DNA from: Streptomyces melanogenes
Lineage (GTDB): Bacteria; Actinomycetota; Actinomycetes; Streptomycetales; Streptomycetaceae
Assembly: GCF_014649795.1 (NCBI RefSeq)
Contig: NZ_BMTS01000006.1
Location: forward strand, 248,001-312,000
Reading direction: 5' to 3'
DNA length: 64,000 nucleotides
Below are positions 53,457 through 62,087 of this stretch, one piece after another; within the stretch, counting starts at the first letter, position 1, and the number at the start of each line of letters is the position of its first letter. Position numbers and translations under genes: made by a program. Under the pieces are notes generated by a model. That model had not been told where the DNA came from. It worked only from the letters and a program-made list of their open reading frames with translations, and made no database searches.

Positions 53457-54095
53457 ATGCCCACAGCGCGAGAAGCCTTACTGGACGCCACCGTCTCGGC
53501 GCTCGCCGCACGGCCCTGGTCGGCGGTGCGGATGGTGGACGTGGCCTCGGCCGCGGGGGTGTCCCGGCAGACGCTCTACAACGAGTTCGGCAGCAAGGAG
53601 GGCCTCGCCCGCGCCCTGGTGCGGCGCGAGGCCGACGTCTATCTGCGCGGGGTCGACCGGGTCCTCGCCGAGCGGGCGGTCCCGGCCGACCGGCTGGTCG
53701 CGCTCGCCGAGTGGACCGTGCGCTCGGCCCGCACCAGCGCGCTGATCCGGGCGCTGCTCACCGGCTGCTGGAGCGAGCGGCTGCCCGCCCCGCGCGCACA
53801 CCGCACGCAGGGCGCGCACTCTCCCGTACCGGCGCAGCGGCGCGCGGACGCCGGGGTTCCGGGCCCGTCCGAGCTGGTGGCGACGGTACGGGACCGCTCG
53901 CTCGCGGTCCTGGAGAAGGACCTGCCCGCGGTGGAGCCGGTGGAGCTGGCGCGCTGCTGCGAGACGGTGGTGCGGCTCGCCCTGTCGTACGTACTGGCGC
54001 CGGACCCGGGACCGCCCGGGCCGCACGGCGGGGGCGGGCACGCGGCCCAGGTGCGTGCGGTGCTCGCCCGCACGCCGATGCGGCCGGTGCCGTAA
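53457..54095 (+). CDS. TetR-family regulator with a TTA codon
   Basis: A 212-residue TetR regulator. The HTH (VASAAGVSRQTLYNEFGSKEGL) lies near residues 27-50. GGGGAGG precedes ATG 53457. Codon 8 is TTA (53478-53480), so translation should need the bldA tRNA. The gene converges on an SMR transporter gene 16 bp away, its likely neighbour target. The ligand is unknown. Confidence 0.88.
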   Translation: MPTAREALLDATVSALAARPWSAVRMVDVASAAGVSRQTLYNEFGSKEGLARALVRREADVYLRGVDRVLAERAVPADRLVALAEWTVRSARTSALIRALLTGCWSERLPAPRAHRTQGAHSPVPAQRRADAGVPGPSELVATVRDRSLAVLEKDLPAVEPVELARCCETVVRLALSYVLAPDPGPPGPHGGGGHAAQVRAVLARTPMRPVP

Positions 54096-54111
54096 CGCCG
54101 AAAGCGCGGTG

Positions 54112-54435
54112 TCAGTGCGCCGAGCCCGAGATCTGGAGGCCGATCACGCCCACGATCACCAGTGAGATCGACACCAGCTTCAGCGTGGAGACCACGTCGT
54201 CGAGGAAGACCATGCCGTAGATCGCGGTGCCCGCGGCGCCGATGCCGGTCCACACCGCGTAGGCCGGGCCCACGTCCAGCTTCTTCAGGGAGAGCGTCAG
54301 CAGACCGAAGGAGCCGAGCGCGAAGGCCGCGAAGGCGATGGTCGGGGCGAGCCGGGTGAAGCCGTGCGACAGCTTGAGACAGACGGCGAACCCCGTCTCC
54401 AGGATTCCGGCGACCACCACCAGCAGCCACGCCAT
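54112..54435 (-). CDS. SMR-family multidrug transporter
   Basis: A 107-residue protein with four membrane helices and the essential Glu at residue 13 (GILETGFAV), as in QacE/SugE/Gdx proteins. It works as an antiparallel dimer that exports cations or guanidinium with protons. GGGAGGG lies 7 nt before ATG 54435. It converges on the TetR gene. Confidence 0.93.
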   Translation of the reverse strand: MAWLLVVVAGILETGFAVCLKLSHGFTRLAPTIAFAAFALGSFGLLTLSLKKLDVGPAYAVWTGIGAAGTAIYGMVFLDDVVSTLKLVSISLVIVGVIGLQISGSAH

Positions 54436-54505
54436 GTCCAAGCCCTCCCGCAACGCATAGGTGACTGCTCGTCATTGCTGGATGCGATTATGCACGGGGC
54501 GCCCG

Positions 54506-55519
54506 TCAGTCGCCCTCGTGGCGCTCCCGGGTGGCGAGCAGGCGGCGCAGCGAGTAGAGCCGGGCCGGGTCGGCGTGGCCCTGTGCCACCCAGGCGTCGA
54601 GCGCGCACTCCGCCTCGTCGTGGCTGCACGCGCGCGGGCAGTTCTCGGTGCCGGGCACCAGGTCGGGGAAGGCGAGGATGACCCGGGACGGGTCGACGTG
54701 GTGCAGGCCGAACGACCGTACGCCCGGAGTGTCGATCACCCAGCCGCCGTGCTCGCTGGCCAGCGGCAGCGCCAGCGCGGAGGTGGTGGTGTGCCGGCCG
54801 CGGCCGGTGACCGCGTTGACGTGGCCGGTGATCCGTCGCTGGTCCTCCGGGACCAGCGCGTTGACCAGGGTCGTCTTGCCGACGCCGGAGTGGCCGACGA
54901 AGGCGGTGGCCTTGCCGTCGAGCTGCTCGCGCACCCGGTCCGCCGCGTCGCCGTTGTAGAGCTCCTCGCGGGAGGTGACGACGTGGGGGACGCCCAGCGT
55001 CCCGTACATCTCCAGGAGTTCGTCCGCCGGGGCGAGGTCCGACTTGGTGAGCACGAGCAGCGGCGACAGGCCCGCGTCGTACGCCGCGACCAGACAGCGG
55101 TCGATCATGCGCGGGCGCGGCTCGGGGTCGGCGAGGGCGGTGACGATGGCCAGCTGGTCGGCGTTGGCGACGATCACCCGCTCGAACGGGTCGTCGTCGT
55201 CGGCCGTGCGGCGCAGCACGGAGGTGCGCTCCGAGATGCGCACGATGCGCGCCAGGGTGTCCTTGTCGCCCGAGAGATCGCCGACGATCATGACCCGGTC
55301 GCCCACCACCGCGGCCTTGCGGCCCAGCTCACGGGCCTTCATCGCGGTGACCGTACGGTCCCCGACGAGGCAGGTCAGCCGACCCCGGTCGACGGTGAGG
55401 ACCATCCCCTCCGAGGCGTCCTCGTGCTTGGGGCGGATGTTGGTGCGGGGACGGTTGCCCTTGCGGTTCGGGCGGACCCGGATGTCGTCCTCGTCGGGGT
55501 TCTTGCCGTAGCGGCGCAT
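54506..55519 (-). CDS. rsgA: Ribosome small subunit-dependent GTPase RsgA
   Basis: A 337-residue circularly permuted GTPase. The permuted G4 TKSD comes first (near residue 158), then G1 GHSGVGKTT near 210 and G3 DTPG near 261; the zinc site is CPRACSHDEAEC near 293. It checks maturation of the 30S subunit. It lies 15 bp after aroA in the same operon. Confidence 0.95.
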   Translation of the reverse strand: MRRYGKNPDEDDIRVRPNRKGNRPRTNIRPKHEDASEGMVLTVDRGRLTCLVGDRTVTAMKARELGRKAAVVGDRVMIVGDLSGDKDTLARIVRISERTSVLRRTADDDDPFERVIVANADQLAIVTALADPEPRPRMIDRCLVAAYDAGLSPLLVLTKSDLAPADELLEMYGTLGVPHVVTSREELYNGDAADRVREQLDGKATAFVGHSGVGKTTLVNALVPEDQRRITGHVNAVTGRGRHTTTSALALPLASEHGGWVIDTPGVRSFGLHHVDPSRVILAFPDLVPGTENCPRACSHDEAECALDAWVAQGHADPARLYSLRRLLATRERHEGD

Positions 55520-55534
55520 CTGCTCAGGCCCCGC

Positions 55535-56860
55535 TCAGTTTCCGGCCCCGGTCAGCATCTCGGTCCACATCCGCGGGAAGTCCGGCAGGGTCTTGGCGGT
55601 CGTCGCCACGTTCTCGATCTGGACGCCCTCCACGGCGAGGCCGATGATCGAGCCGGCCGTGGCCATCCGGTGGTCGTCGTACGTGTGGAAGATGCCGCCG
55701 TGCAGCCGGCGCGGGCGGATGTGCAGACCGTCGGCGGTCTCGGTGACGTCGCCGCCGAGCTCGTTGATCTCCTTGGTGAGGGCCGCCAGGCGGTCCGTCT
55801 CGTGGAGGCGCAGATGGGCCACGCCGCGCAGCGTCGAGGGCGAGTCGGCGAGCGCCGCGACCGCCGCGATGCCCGGGGTGAGCTCGCCGACCTCGCTCAG
55901 GTCCACGTCGATGCCGTGGATCGAGCCGGAGCCGGTGAAGACCAGACCGCGCTCGGTGAGCTCGCAGGAACCGCCCATCTCGGTGAAGATCCGGCGCAGC
56001 TGGTCGCCCGGCTGGGTGGTGCGCTCCGGCCAGTCCGGGATCGTCACCTTGCCGCCGGTGATCAGGGCGGCGGCCAGGAACGGCTGGGCGTTGGAGAGGT
56101 CCGGCTCGACGGTCAGGTCGCGGCCGAGCAGCGCGGACGGCGAGACCCGCCACACGTTCGGCTCGCCGCCGGTCTCCGGCTCGTCCACCTGCGCGCCGAC
56201 CGAGCGCAGCATGTCGACGGTCATCCGGATGTGCGGCATGGACGGCAGCGAGGCGCCGGTGTGCCGCACCTCCACGCCCTGGTTGAAGCGGGGCGCGGAG
56301 AGCAGCAGGGCGGAGACGAACTGCGACGAGGAGGACGCGTCGATCCGGACCCGGCCGCCGTCGAGGGCGCCGCCGCCGTGCACGGTGAGCGGGAGCGCGC
56401 CCCGGCTGTCGTCGTCGATCCGGGCGCCGAGCGTACGCAGCGCGTCGATCACGCCGTTCAGCGGACGCTCGTACGAGCGGGGGTCGCCGTCGAAGCGGAC
56501 CGGGCCGTCGGCGAGGGCGGCGACGGGGGGCAGGAAACGCATGACCGTACCGGCGTTGCCGACGTCGATCGTGGCGGGGCCGTGCAGACCCGCCGGGATC
56601 ACGCGCCAGGCCTCGCCGGAGCCGTCGGGGCCGACGCCCTCCTCGATGCCGACGCCGAGGGCGCGCAGCGCCTCCGCCATCAGCAGGGTGTCGCGGGAGC
56701 GCAGGGGGCGGCGCAGCCAGCCGGGCTCGGCGGCGAGCGAGGCCAGCACCAGGGCACGGTTGGTGACCGATTTGGATCCGGGCACGGTGACCGTCGCGTC
56801 GACGGCTCCGCTCGCGACGGGGGCGGGCCAGAGGGCGGGGTGCACGGGCGTTTCGGTCAT
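55535..56860 (-). CDS. aroA: EPSP synthase (3-phosphoshikimate 1-carboxyvinyltransferase)
   Basis: A 441-residue EPSP synthase of the shikimate pathway. GSKSVTNRALVLASL lies near residue 27, GNAGTVMRF near 99 and DDHRMA near 395. ATG 56860 seems leaderless: ACTTTA (TAAAGT on the minus strand) ends 7 nt before it. rsgA follows closely. Confidence 0.95.
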   Translation of the reverse strand: MTETPVHPALWPAPVASGAVDATVTVPGSKSVTNRALVLASLAAEPGWLRRPLRSRDTLLMAEALRALGVGIEEGVGPDGSGEAWRVIPAGLHGPATIDVGNAGTVMRFLPPVAALADGPVRFDGDPRSYERPLNGVIDALRTLGARIDDDSRGALPLTVHGGGALDGGRVRIDASSSSQFVSALLLSAPRFNQGVEVRHTGASLPSMPHIRMTVDMLRSVGAQVDEPETGGEPNVWRVSPSALLGRDLTVEPDLSNAQPFLAAALITGGKVTIPDWPERTTQPGDQLRRIFTEMGGSCELTERGLVFTGSGSIHGIDVDLSEVGELTPGIAAVAALADSPSTLRGVAHLRLHETDRLAALTKEINELGGDVTETADGLHIRPRRLHGGIFHTYDDHRMATAGSIIGLAVEGVQIENVATTAKTLPDFPRMWTEMLTGAGN

Positions 56861-56886
56861 GGCTCTCACTTTAGTGGGGGGAGAAC

Positions 56887-57591
56887 CTAGAGTCCGAGCA
56901 GCCACCGTCCGCCGCCGATGAGCGAGCAGATCGAGACGGCGTGGAAGAGGAACAGCCAGAGCGCCGGTGGTACGGCCGTGAGCCGCGCCAGCTGGTCGGC
57001 GTCGGAGTCGCCGCTGTTGTGCCTGCGCCGCTTGGCCTGGAGCTCGAAGGCCGGCCGTACGCCCCCGAGCAGCAGGAACCACACCACCGCGTACGCGAAC
57101 GCCGACTGCACGTCGGGCGAGGTCAGCCAGGACACCAGCAGGAAGGCGGCGCCGCTGAGGACCACGGTGAGCACGCCGTACGCGTTGCGGATCATCACCA
57201 GCATCGCGAGCAGCAGGGCGGTGGCGAGCCAGAGCAGCAGGGTGACGTGGTGGGCGGCGAGCAGCCAGGCGCCGCCGAGGCCGAGCAGCGGGGGAGCGGT
57301 GTAGCCGGCGGCGGCGGTCAGGATCATGCCGAGGCCGGTCGGGCGGCCCCGGCTCACGGTGAGGCCGCTGGTGTCGGAGTGCAGCCGGATGCCGTCCAGG
57401 CGGCGGCCGGTGAGCAGCGCGACCAGGCCGTGGCCGCCCTCGTGGGCGATGGTGATCGCGTTGCGCGAGATCCGCCAGACGCCGTGCGGCAGGACCACGG
57501 CGAGGGCGGCTATCCCGGTGACGACAACCAGCCACTGGGCGGGGGCGGCCTGGGTGCCGAAGAGGTGCAGGTCGGGCATTTCGTCGGCCAT
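56887..57591 (-). CDS. M50-type membrane metallopeptidase-like protein
   Basis: A 234-residue polytopic membrane protein with HEGGH near residue 53, the zinc motif of the M50 site-2-protease family, and about six helices. A second metal motif (NxxPxxxLDG-like) is not clear. Substrate unknown. ATG 57591 has AAGGAG 11 nt upstream; ATG 57579 is an alternative. Confidence 0.85.
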   Translation of the reverse strand: MADEMPDLHLFGTQAAPAQWLVVVTGIAALAVVLPHGVWRISRNAITIAHEGGHGLVALLTGRRLDGIRLHSDTSGLTVSRGRPTGLGMILTAAAGYTAPPLLGLGGAWLLAAHHVTLLLWLATALLLAMLVMIRNAYGVLTVVLSGAAFLLVSWLTSPDVQSAFAYAVVWFLLLGGVRPAFELQAKRRRHNSGDSDADQLARLTAVPPALWLFLFHAVSICSLIGGGRWLLGL

Positions 57592-57640
57592 TTCCGGGAC
57601 GGCTCCTTCTGGTGGGCTGCCGCGTGGCAGGGTGACGGTC

Positions 57641-58462
57641 ATGTGTGGGAGGTATGCAGCGAGTCGTAGGCCCGAGGATCTCGCGGAAGTCTTTGACATA
57701 GAGAAGTGGGACCCGGATCCGAAGGAGACGCTGGCGCCCGACTGGAACGTGGCCCCGACCAAAGAGGTCTACGCGGTCCTCGAACGTCCACTGAAAGACG
57801 CGGACGACCGCCGTCCGGTTCGCCAGCTGCGCAAGCTGAAGTGGGGGCTGGTGCCGTCCTGGGCGAGCTCGCCGGAGGGGGCGGCGCGGATGATCAACGC
57901 GCGGGCGGAGACGGTGCACGAGAAGCCGTCGTTCCGCCGCCCCTTCGCGGCCCGGCGGTGCATCATTCCGGCGGACGGGTACTACGAGTGGGTCACCGGG
58001 GCGGACGAGCGGGAGCTGGAGGTCGAGGGGAAGAAGAAGCGGCCGCGGAAGCAGCCGTACTTCATCTCGCCGGTGGACGGGTCGGTGTTCGCCATGGCCG
58101 GGCTGTACGAGTTCTGGCGCGATCGGTCGTTGCCGGACGACCATCCGGGGGCGTGGTGGGCGACGTGTTCGGTGATCACTTTGGCGGCGGAGACGGGGCC
58201 GCTGGGGGTGGCTCCTGCGGAGGGGCCGTCGTCGCTGGCTTCCATTCATCCTCGGATGCCGCTGATGCTGCCGCGGGCTCGGTGGTCCGCTTGGCTGGAT
58301 CCTTCTCTCTCCTCTGTGGAGGAGGTGCGGGGGTTGCTGGGGGCGCCGCCGGAGGGGTTGATGCGGGCGTACGCGGTTTCGACGGCGGTCAGCAATGTGC
58401 GGAACAACGGGCCGGAGCTGGTGGAGGAGTGGGAGGCTCCGGAGGAGCCGACCCTCTTTTAG
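57641..58462 (+). CDS. SRAP (YedK/HMCES) abasic-site protein
   Basis: A 273-residue SRAP-domain protein. The catalytic Cys is residue 2 (MCGRYA); NARAET, DGYYEW and HPRMP supply the other conserved residues. It crosslinks to abasic sites in single-stranded DNA. CAGGGT ends 7 nt before the ATG, so the gene may be leaderless. Confidence 0.94.
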   Translation: MCGRYAASRRPEDLAEVFDIEKWDPDPKETLAPDWNVAPTKEVYAVLERPLKDADDRRPVRQLRKLKWGLVPSWASSPEGAARMINARAETVHEKPSFRRPFAARRCIIPADGYYEWVTGADERELEVEGKKKRPRKQPYFISPVDGSVFAMAGLYEFWRDRSLPDDHPGAWWATCSVITLAAETGPLGVAPAEGPSSLASIHPRMPLMLPRARWSAWLDPSLSSVEEVRGLLGAPPEGLMRAYAVSTAVSNVRNNGPELVEEWEAPEEPTLF

Positions 58463-58550
58463 CCCCACCCCGCCCCTTCGCCTAAACCCTCCGGGGGTGG
58501 GTGGTGGAGGCTCGTTTCCCAGGGGCTGCACCCCCGGACCCCCGTTGCGT

Positions 58551-58696
58551 TCGTCTGCGGACCGTGGATGGCTGGTCGCGCAGTTCCCCGCGCCCCTTAA
58601 ATGCCGCTCCGCGGCAATCCCCTGGGCGGCCCGAAGGGGCGCATCTCAGGGGCGCGGGGAAGTGCGCGAGCAGCCACCCACTCACCCGCAGACGGA
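58551..58696. repeat. Streptomyces extragenic palindromic repeat
   Basis: A 146-bp element with arms of about 46 bp that are nearly complementary; the inner 29 bp (58569-58597 with 58648-58676) differ at only two positions. The core, GCGCAGTTCCCCGCGCCCCT on one arm, is a sequence I recognise as widely dispersed between genes in Streptomyces chromosomes. A small GCCGC/GCGGC hairpin lies in the middle. Confidence 0.8.
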
Positions 58697-58734
58697 CACC
58701 GCGCCCCCAGGGCCCCTCCGGCACCATGGGAGGC

Positions 58735-59364
58735 GTGACTGATATCCAGCTCATCGAGACCCCGGCCGGGGGCGCCCGGATCACCTGGCGTCGCGCGGCG
58801 AAGGCACGGCTGATCCTCGCGGTCAGCCACGGCGCCGGCGGGGGCATCGACGCACGTGATCTTCAAGCCATTGCCGGCGCACTGCCCGCGCGCCGCGTCA
58901 CCGTCGCCCTCGTCGAGCAGCCCTGGCGCGTCGCCGGGAAGAAGGTGGCGCCCGCGCCCAAGACGCTCGACGTGGGGTGGCGGGGCCTCTGGCCCGCCCT
59001 CGCGGCGCAGGGGCTGCCCGTCGTCGCGGGCGGGCGCTCCGCCGGGGCCCGCGTCGCCTGCCGCACCGCCGCCGAGCTCGGCGCGCACGCCGTCCTCGCG
59101 CTGAGCTTCCCGCTGCACCCGCCCGGCCGCCCCGAGAAGTCCCGCGCGGACGAGCTGCTCGGTGCTGGAGTCCCCACCCTCGTCGTACAGGGTGGGAATG
59201 ATCCGTTTGGACGGCCCGAAGAGTTCCCAGACGGCAAATACGGCCTCGTCGAAGTGCCCTTTGGGGACCATGGGTTCGCCATCCCCAAGCGTGCCTCCCT
59301 CAGCCAGGACGACGCCCTCGGCATCATCACCGAAGGCGTCGCGCAGTGGGTCGACGCCCTCTAG
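58735..59364 (+). CDS. Alpha/beta-hydrolase (dienelactone-hydrolase-like)
   Basis: A 209-residue alpha/beta hydrolase. The nucleophile lies in GGRSAGARVA near residue 99, the acid in VVQGGNDPFG and the His in GDHGF. Substrate unknown. CACCAT ends 7 nt before GTG 58735. The TAG stop overlaps the SigR-type promoter of sigR. Confidence 0.85.
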   Translation: MTDIQLIETPAGGARITWRRAAKARLILAVSHGAGGGIDARDLQAIAGALPARRVTVALVEQPWRVAGKKVAPAPKTLDVGWRGLWPALAAQGLPVVAGGRSAGARVACRTAAELGAHAVLALSFPLHPPGRPEKSRADELLGAGVPTLVVQGGNDPFGRPEEFPDGKYGLVEVPFGDHGFAIPKRASLSQDDALGIITEGVAQWVDAL

Positions 59365-59390
59365 GGAATGCCGCGTACCGGGCCGATGTT
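59364..59390 (+). promoter_or_regulatory. SigR-type autoregulatory promoter (sigRp2)
   Basis: GGGAAT (59364-59369), an 18-nt spacer, and GTT (59388-59390) exactly match the SigR consensus. It matches the known p2 promoter that SigR uses on its own gene and starts transcription about 50 nt before the long-form start. Confidence 0.9.
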
Positions 59391-59445
59391 GTGACGGACG
59401 TAAACATCCGTAGGCCTGGTATTTCGTGGAGAGGGAGTCCGTCGC

Positions 59446-60255
59446 ATGGGTTCGACCATCTGCCCCAGCCGCTCGCGCGCCGCTGACCTGGAGTGGACGG
59501 TGCTGTCGGCGGCCAAGACCGCTCCTATTCGAGCGGCGGGCGGACCGGATCGTCGTCTATCCTCCGATTCGAGCGGGTCCAGCTTCGGACTCGCAACAGC
59601 GTTCGAGGAGGTGGGTCCGGTCACAGGGACCGACGACGGCCACGTGGAAGAGTCGACCGCCGAGCGAAACGCGCGCTTCGAGCGGGATGCCCTCGGCTAC
59701 CTCGACCAGATGTACTCGGCCGCGCTGCGCATGACGCGCAACCCGGCCGATGCCGAGGACCTGGTACAGGAGACCTACGCGAAGGCGTACGGATCCTTCC
59801 ACCAGTTCCGGGAGGGGACGAACCTCAAGGCTTGGCTCTACCGGATTCTCACCAACACCTTCATCAACTCGTACCGGAAGAAGCAGCGCGAACCCCAGCG
59901 CAGCGCCGCCGAGGAGATCGAGGACTGGCAGCTCGCGCGCGCGGAGTCGCACATGTCGACCGGACTGCGGTCGGCCGAGTCGCAGGCGCTGGACCACCTG
60001 CCCGACTCCGACGTGAAGGAAGCGCTCCAGGCGATCCCCGAGGAGTTCCGTATCGCCGTGTATCTGGCGGACGTAGAGGGCTTTGCGTACAAGGAGATCG
60101 CGGACATCATGGGTACACCCATCGGTACGGTGATGTCCCGGCTGCACCGGGGCCGCCGCCAACTGCGCGGAATGCTGGAGGACTACGCCCGTGACCGCGG
60201 GCTCGTCCCGGCCGGCGCCGGCGAGTCGGACGAAGCGAAAGGCTCGGGCTCATGA
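59446..60255 (+). CDS. sigR: ECF sigma factor SigR (with N-terminally extended isoform)
   Basis: A 269-residue reading frame for the thiol-stress sigma factor. ATG 59446 has GGGAG ahead; GTG 59611, exactly 55 codons later, has GAGGAG directly before it and gives the normal 214-residue SigR (MGPVTGTD). Sigma-2 (YLDQMYSAALRMTRN, NPADAEDLVQETY) and sigma-4 (AVYLADVEGFAYKEIADIMG, then TPIGTVMSRLHRGR) are complete. In S. coelicolor a 55-residue longer, less stable isoform is made from the p2 transcript; the extension here is the same length. RsrA follows with ATGA overlap. Confidence 0.95.
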   Translation: MGSTICPSRSRAADLEWTVLSAAKTAPIRAAGGPDRRLSSDSSGSSFGLATAFEEVGPVTGTDDGHVEESTAERNARFERDALGYLDQMYSAALRMTRNPADAEDLVQETYAKAYGSFHQFREGTNLKAWLYRILTNTFINSYRKKQREPQRSAAEEIEDWQLARAESHMSTGLRSAESQALDHLPDSDVKEALQAIPEEFRIAVYLADVEGFAYKEIADIMGTPIGTVMSRLHRGRRQLRGMLEDYARDRGLVPAGAGESDEAKGSGS

Positions 60256-60545
60256 GCTGCGGAGAGCCGCACGAGACGGACTGCTCTGAGGTCCTGGACC
60301 ATCTCTACGAGTTCCTCGACCACGAGATGCCCGACAGCGACTGCAACAAGTTCGAGGTGCACTTCGAGGAGTGCTCGCCGTGCTTGGAGAAGTACGGGCT
60401 CGAACAGGCCGTGAAGAAGCTGGTCAAGCGGTGCTGCGGGTCGGACGACGTACCCGCCGACCTCCGCTCCAAGGTCATGGGCCGGATCGATCTGATCCGC
60501 TCAGGGCAGGCCGTGCCCGATCAGGACATCGTCGCCGAGGGCTGA
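60252..60545 (+). CDS. rsrA: Zinc anti-sigma factor RsrA
   Basis: A 97-residue ZAS anti-sigma factor with HFEECSPC (H-x3-C-x2-C) near residue 37 and the redox Cys in TDCSEV near 11. Oxidation forms a disulfide, releases zinc and frees SigR. It is coupled to sigR through ATGA and ends at a strong terminator. Confidence 0.96.
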   Translation: MSCGEPHETDCSEVLDHLYEFLDHEMPDSDCNKFEVHFEECSPCLEKYGLEQAVKKLVKRCCGSDDVPADLRSKVMGRIDLIRSGQAVPDQDIVAEG

Positions 60546-60560
60546 GCCGCAGGCAGTGCC

Positions 60561-60599
60561 ACGGAAGGGTCGCGACTTCGGTCGCGGCCCTTTTTCCGT
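60561..60599 (+). terminator. Intrinsic terminator of sigR-rsrA
   Basis: A 10-bp stem with TTCG loop (60567-60590) and five T, extended by ACGGAA/TTCCGT at 60561-60566 and 60594-60599. Confidence 0.92.
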
Positions 60600-60710
60600 C
60601 ACTCGAAGGTGCTAATCCGGCGGGACCTAAACGGTTCAATCCGACAATGCGCCTACTCGCCGTCCCGCGCGGGCCTATCCTCCCGATCCGGAGCAGGAGG
60701 GAGGCGTGCC

Positions 60711-62087
60711 ATGGAAGGACCGCGGCGGCGGAGCCTGCCCTGGGGGGCGCGCGCCGTGCTGTCGGGCGCCGTCGTGGCCGCCGGGGCGTGCGCGTTACCC
60801 GTGGCGCGCGGAAACGTCCCCTGGGGCGCGTTCGGACTGCTCGCCGGTCTGTACGCGCTCTGCGAATGGCCCGCGCGCTGCCCCTTCCTCGTGGGGCGGG
60901 TCACCGTCCCGACCGGCTCCGGCTCGTTCTTCCCCGTCCTGCTCGCCGCCGCGTTCCTGCTGCCGCCCGCCGCCGCCGCGCTGGCCGCCGTCCCGGGCGC
61001 GCTCCTCGGCCCGGTCGAACAGCCGCCCCGGTCCATACGCCGCCTGTGGCGCGCCGCCCGGCTGGCGCTCGCCGTGGGCGCCGCCGCCGAGGCGCACCGG
61101 CGGCTCGGCGGGCGCGCCGCCCTCGGGGGCCCGGCCCTCGCCCCCGACTTCCCGTACGCCCTGCTGCCCGCCGGGGCCGCCGCGCTGGTCTTCTGCGCGG
61201 TCCTGGCCGCCCTCGACGGGTTGATCCTGTGGACCGCCGAGCGGCTGCCCGCCCGGACCGCCTGGCGCGGGCTGTTCCCGCGCTCCCTTGCCCCGTACTG
61301 CGTCCACGGGCTCGCCGGGCTGATGATGGCCGTGCTCTGGCGCAGCCCGTACGGCCCGCCCGCCGCCCTCCTGGTGCTGCTGCCGATGTACATCTCGTGC
61401 TGGGTCTTCGCCCAGTACCACCGCGAGCGCGCCGCCCACCAGGCCACCATCCGGGCCCTGGTGCAGGCCGTCGACATCAAGGACACCTACACGCGCGGCC
61501 ACAGCGAGCGCGTCGGCCTCGCCTCCGTGCTGATCGCCCGCGAACTCGGCATGGACGAGAGCCGGTTGGAGGTGCTGCGGTTCGCCGGGATCCTGCACGA
61601 CGTGGGCAAGCTGGGGGTGCCGACCCGGCTGCTGCGCAAGGACGGGCCGCTCACCCCGCAGGAGCGCGCGGTGATCGAGCTGCACCCCGAGTACGGCCAT
61701 GAGATGGTGCGCGGCATCGGCTTCCTCGGCGAGGCGCGCGCCGCGATCCTGCACCACCACGAACGGCTCGACGGCAGCGGCTACCCGTACGGCCTGGCCG
61801 GGCCCCAGATCCCCGAGTTCGCCCGGGTGGTCGCCGTCGCCGACGCCTTCGACGCGATGACCTCGACCCGCTCCTACAGCCGCGCCCGGCCCGTCGGGGC
61901 GGCGGTCGAGGAGCTGGAGCGGTGCGCCGGGCGCCAGTTCGACCCCGTGATGGTGCGGGCGCTGGCGCGCGCGCTCGACCGGCACGGCTGGCACCCCGCG
62001 GTCACGGCGGACGAGCCGGACCGGGGCGGCGCCGCCGACAGCGGAAACGTCCCGGCCTGCGACGCCGCCCCGGCCGGGCACGCATGA
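60711..62087 (+). CDS. Membrane HD-GYP phosphodiesterase with a TTA codon
   Basis: A 458-residue protein: about six membrane helices (to residue 240), then an HD-GYP domain with HSERV, LHDVGK near 297 and HHHERLDGSGYP near 345. All HD-GYP metal residues are present, so it should hydrolyse cyclic di-GMP. Codon 29 is TTA (60795-60797), placing it under the bldA tRNA. AGGGAGG lies ahead of ATG 60711. The next gene overlaps by ATGA. Confidence 0.9.
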   Translation: MEGPRRRSLPWGARAVLSGAVVAAGACALPVARGNVPWGAFGLLAGLYALCEWPARCPFLVGRVTVPTGSGSFFPVLLAAAFLLPPAAAALAAVPGALLGPVEQPPRSIRRLWRAARLALAVGAAAEAHRRLGGRAALGGPALAPDFPYALLPAGAAALVFCAVLAALDGLILWTAERLPARTAWRGLFPRSLAPYCVHGLAGLMMAVLWRSPYGPPAALLVLLPMYISCWVFAQYHRERAAHQATIRALVQAVDIKDTYTRGHSERVGLASVLIARELGMDESRLEVLRFAGILHDVGKLGVPTRLLRKDGPLTPQERAVIELHPEYGHEMVRGIGFLGEARAAILHHHERLDGSGYPYGLAGPQIPEFARVVAVADAFDAMTSTRSYSRARPVGAAVEELERCAGRQFDPVMVRALARALDRHGWHPAVTADEPDRGGAADSGNVPACDAAPAGHA

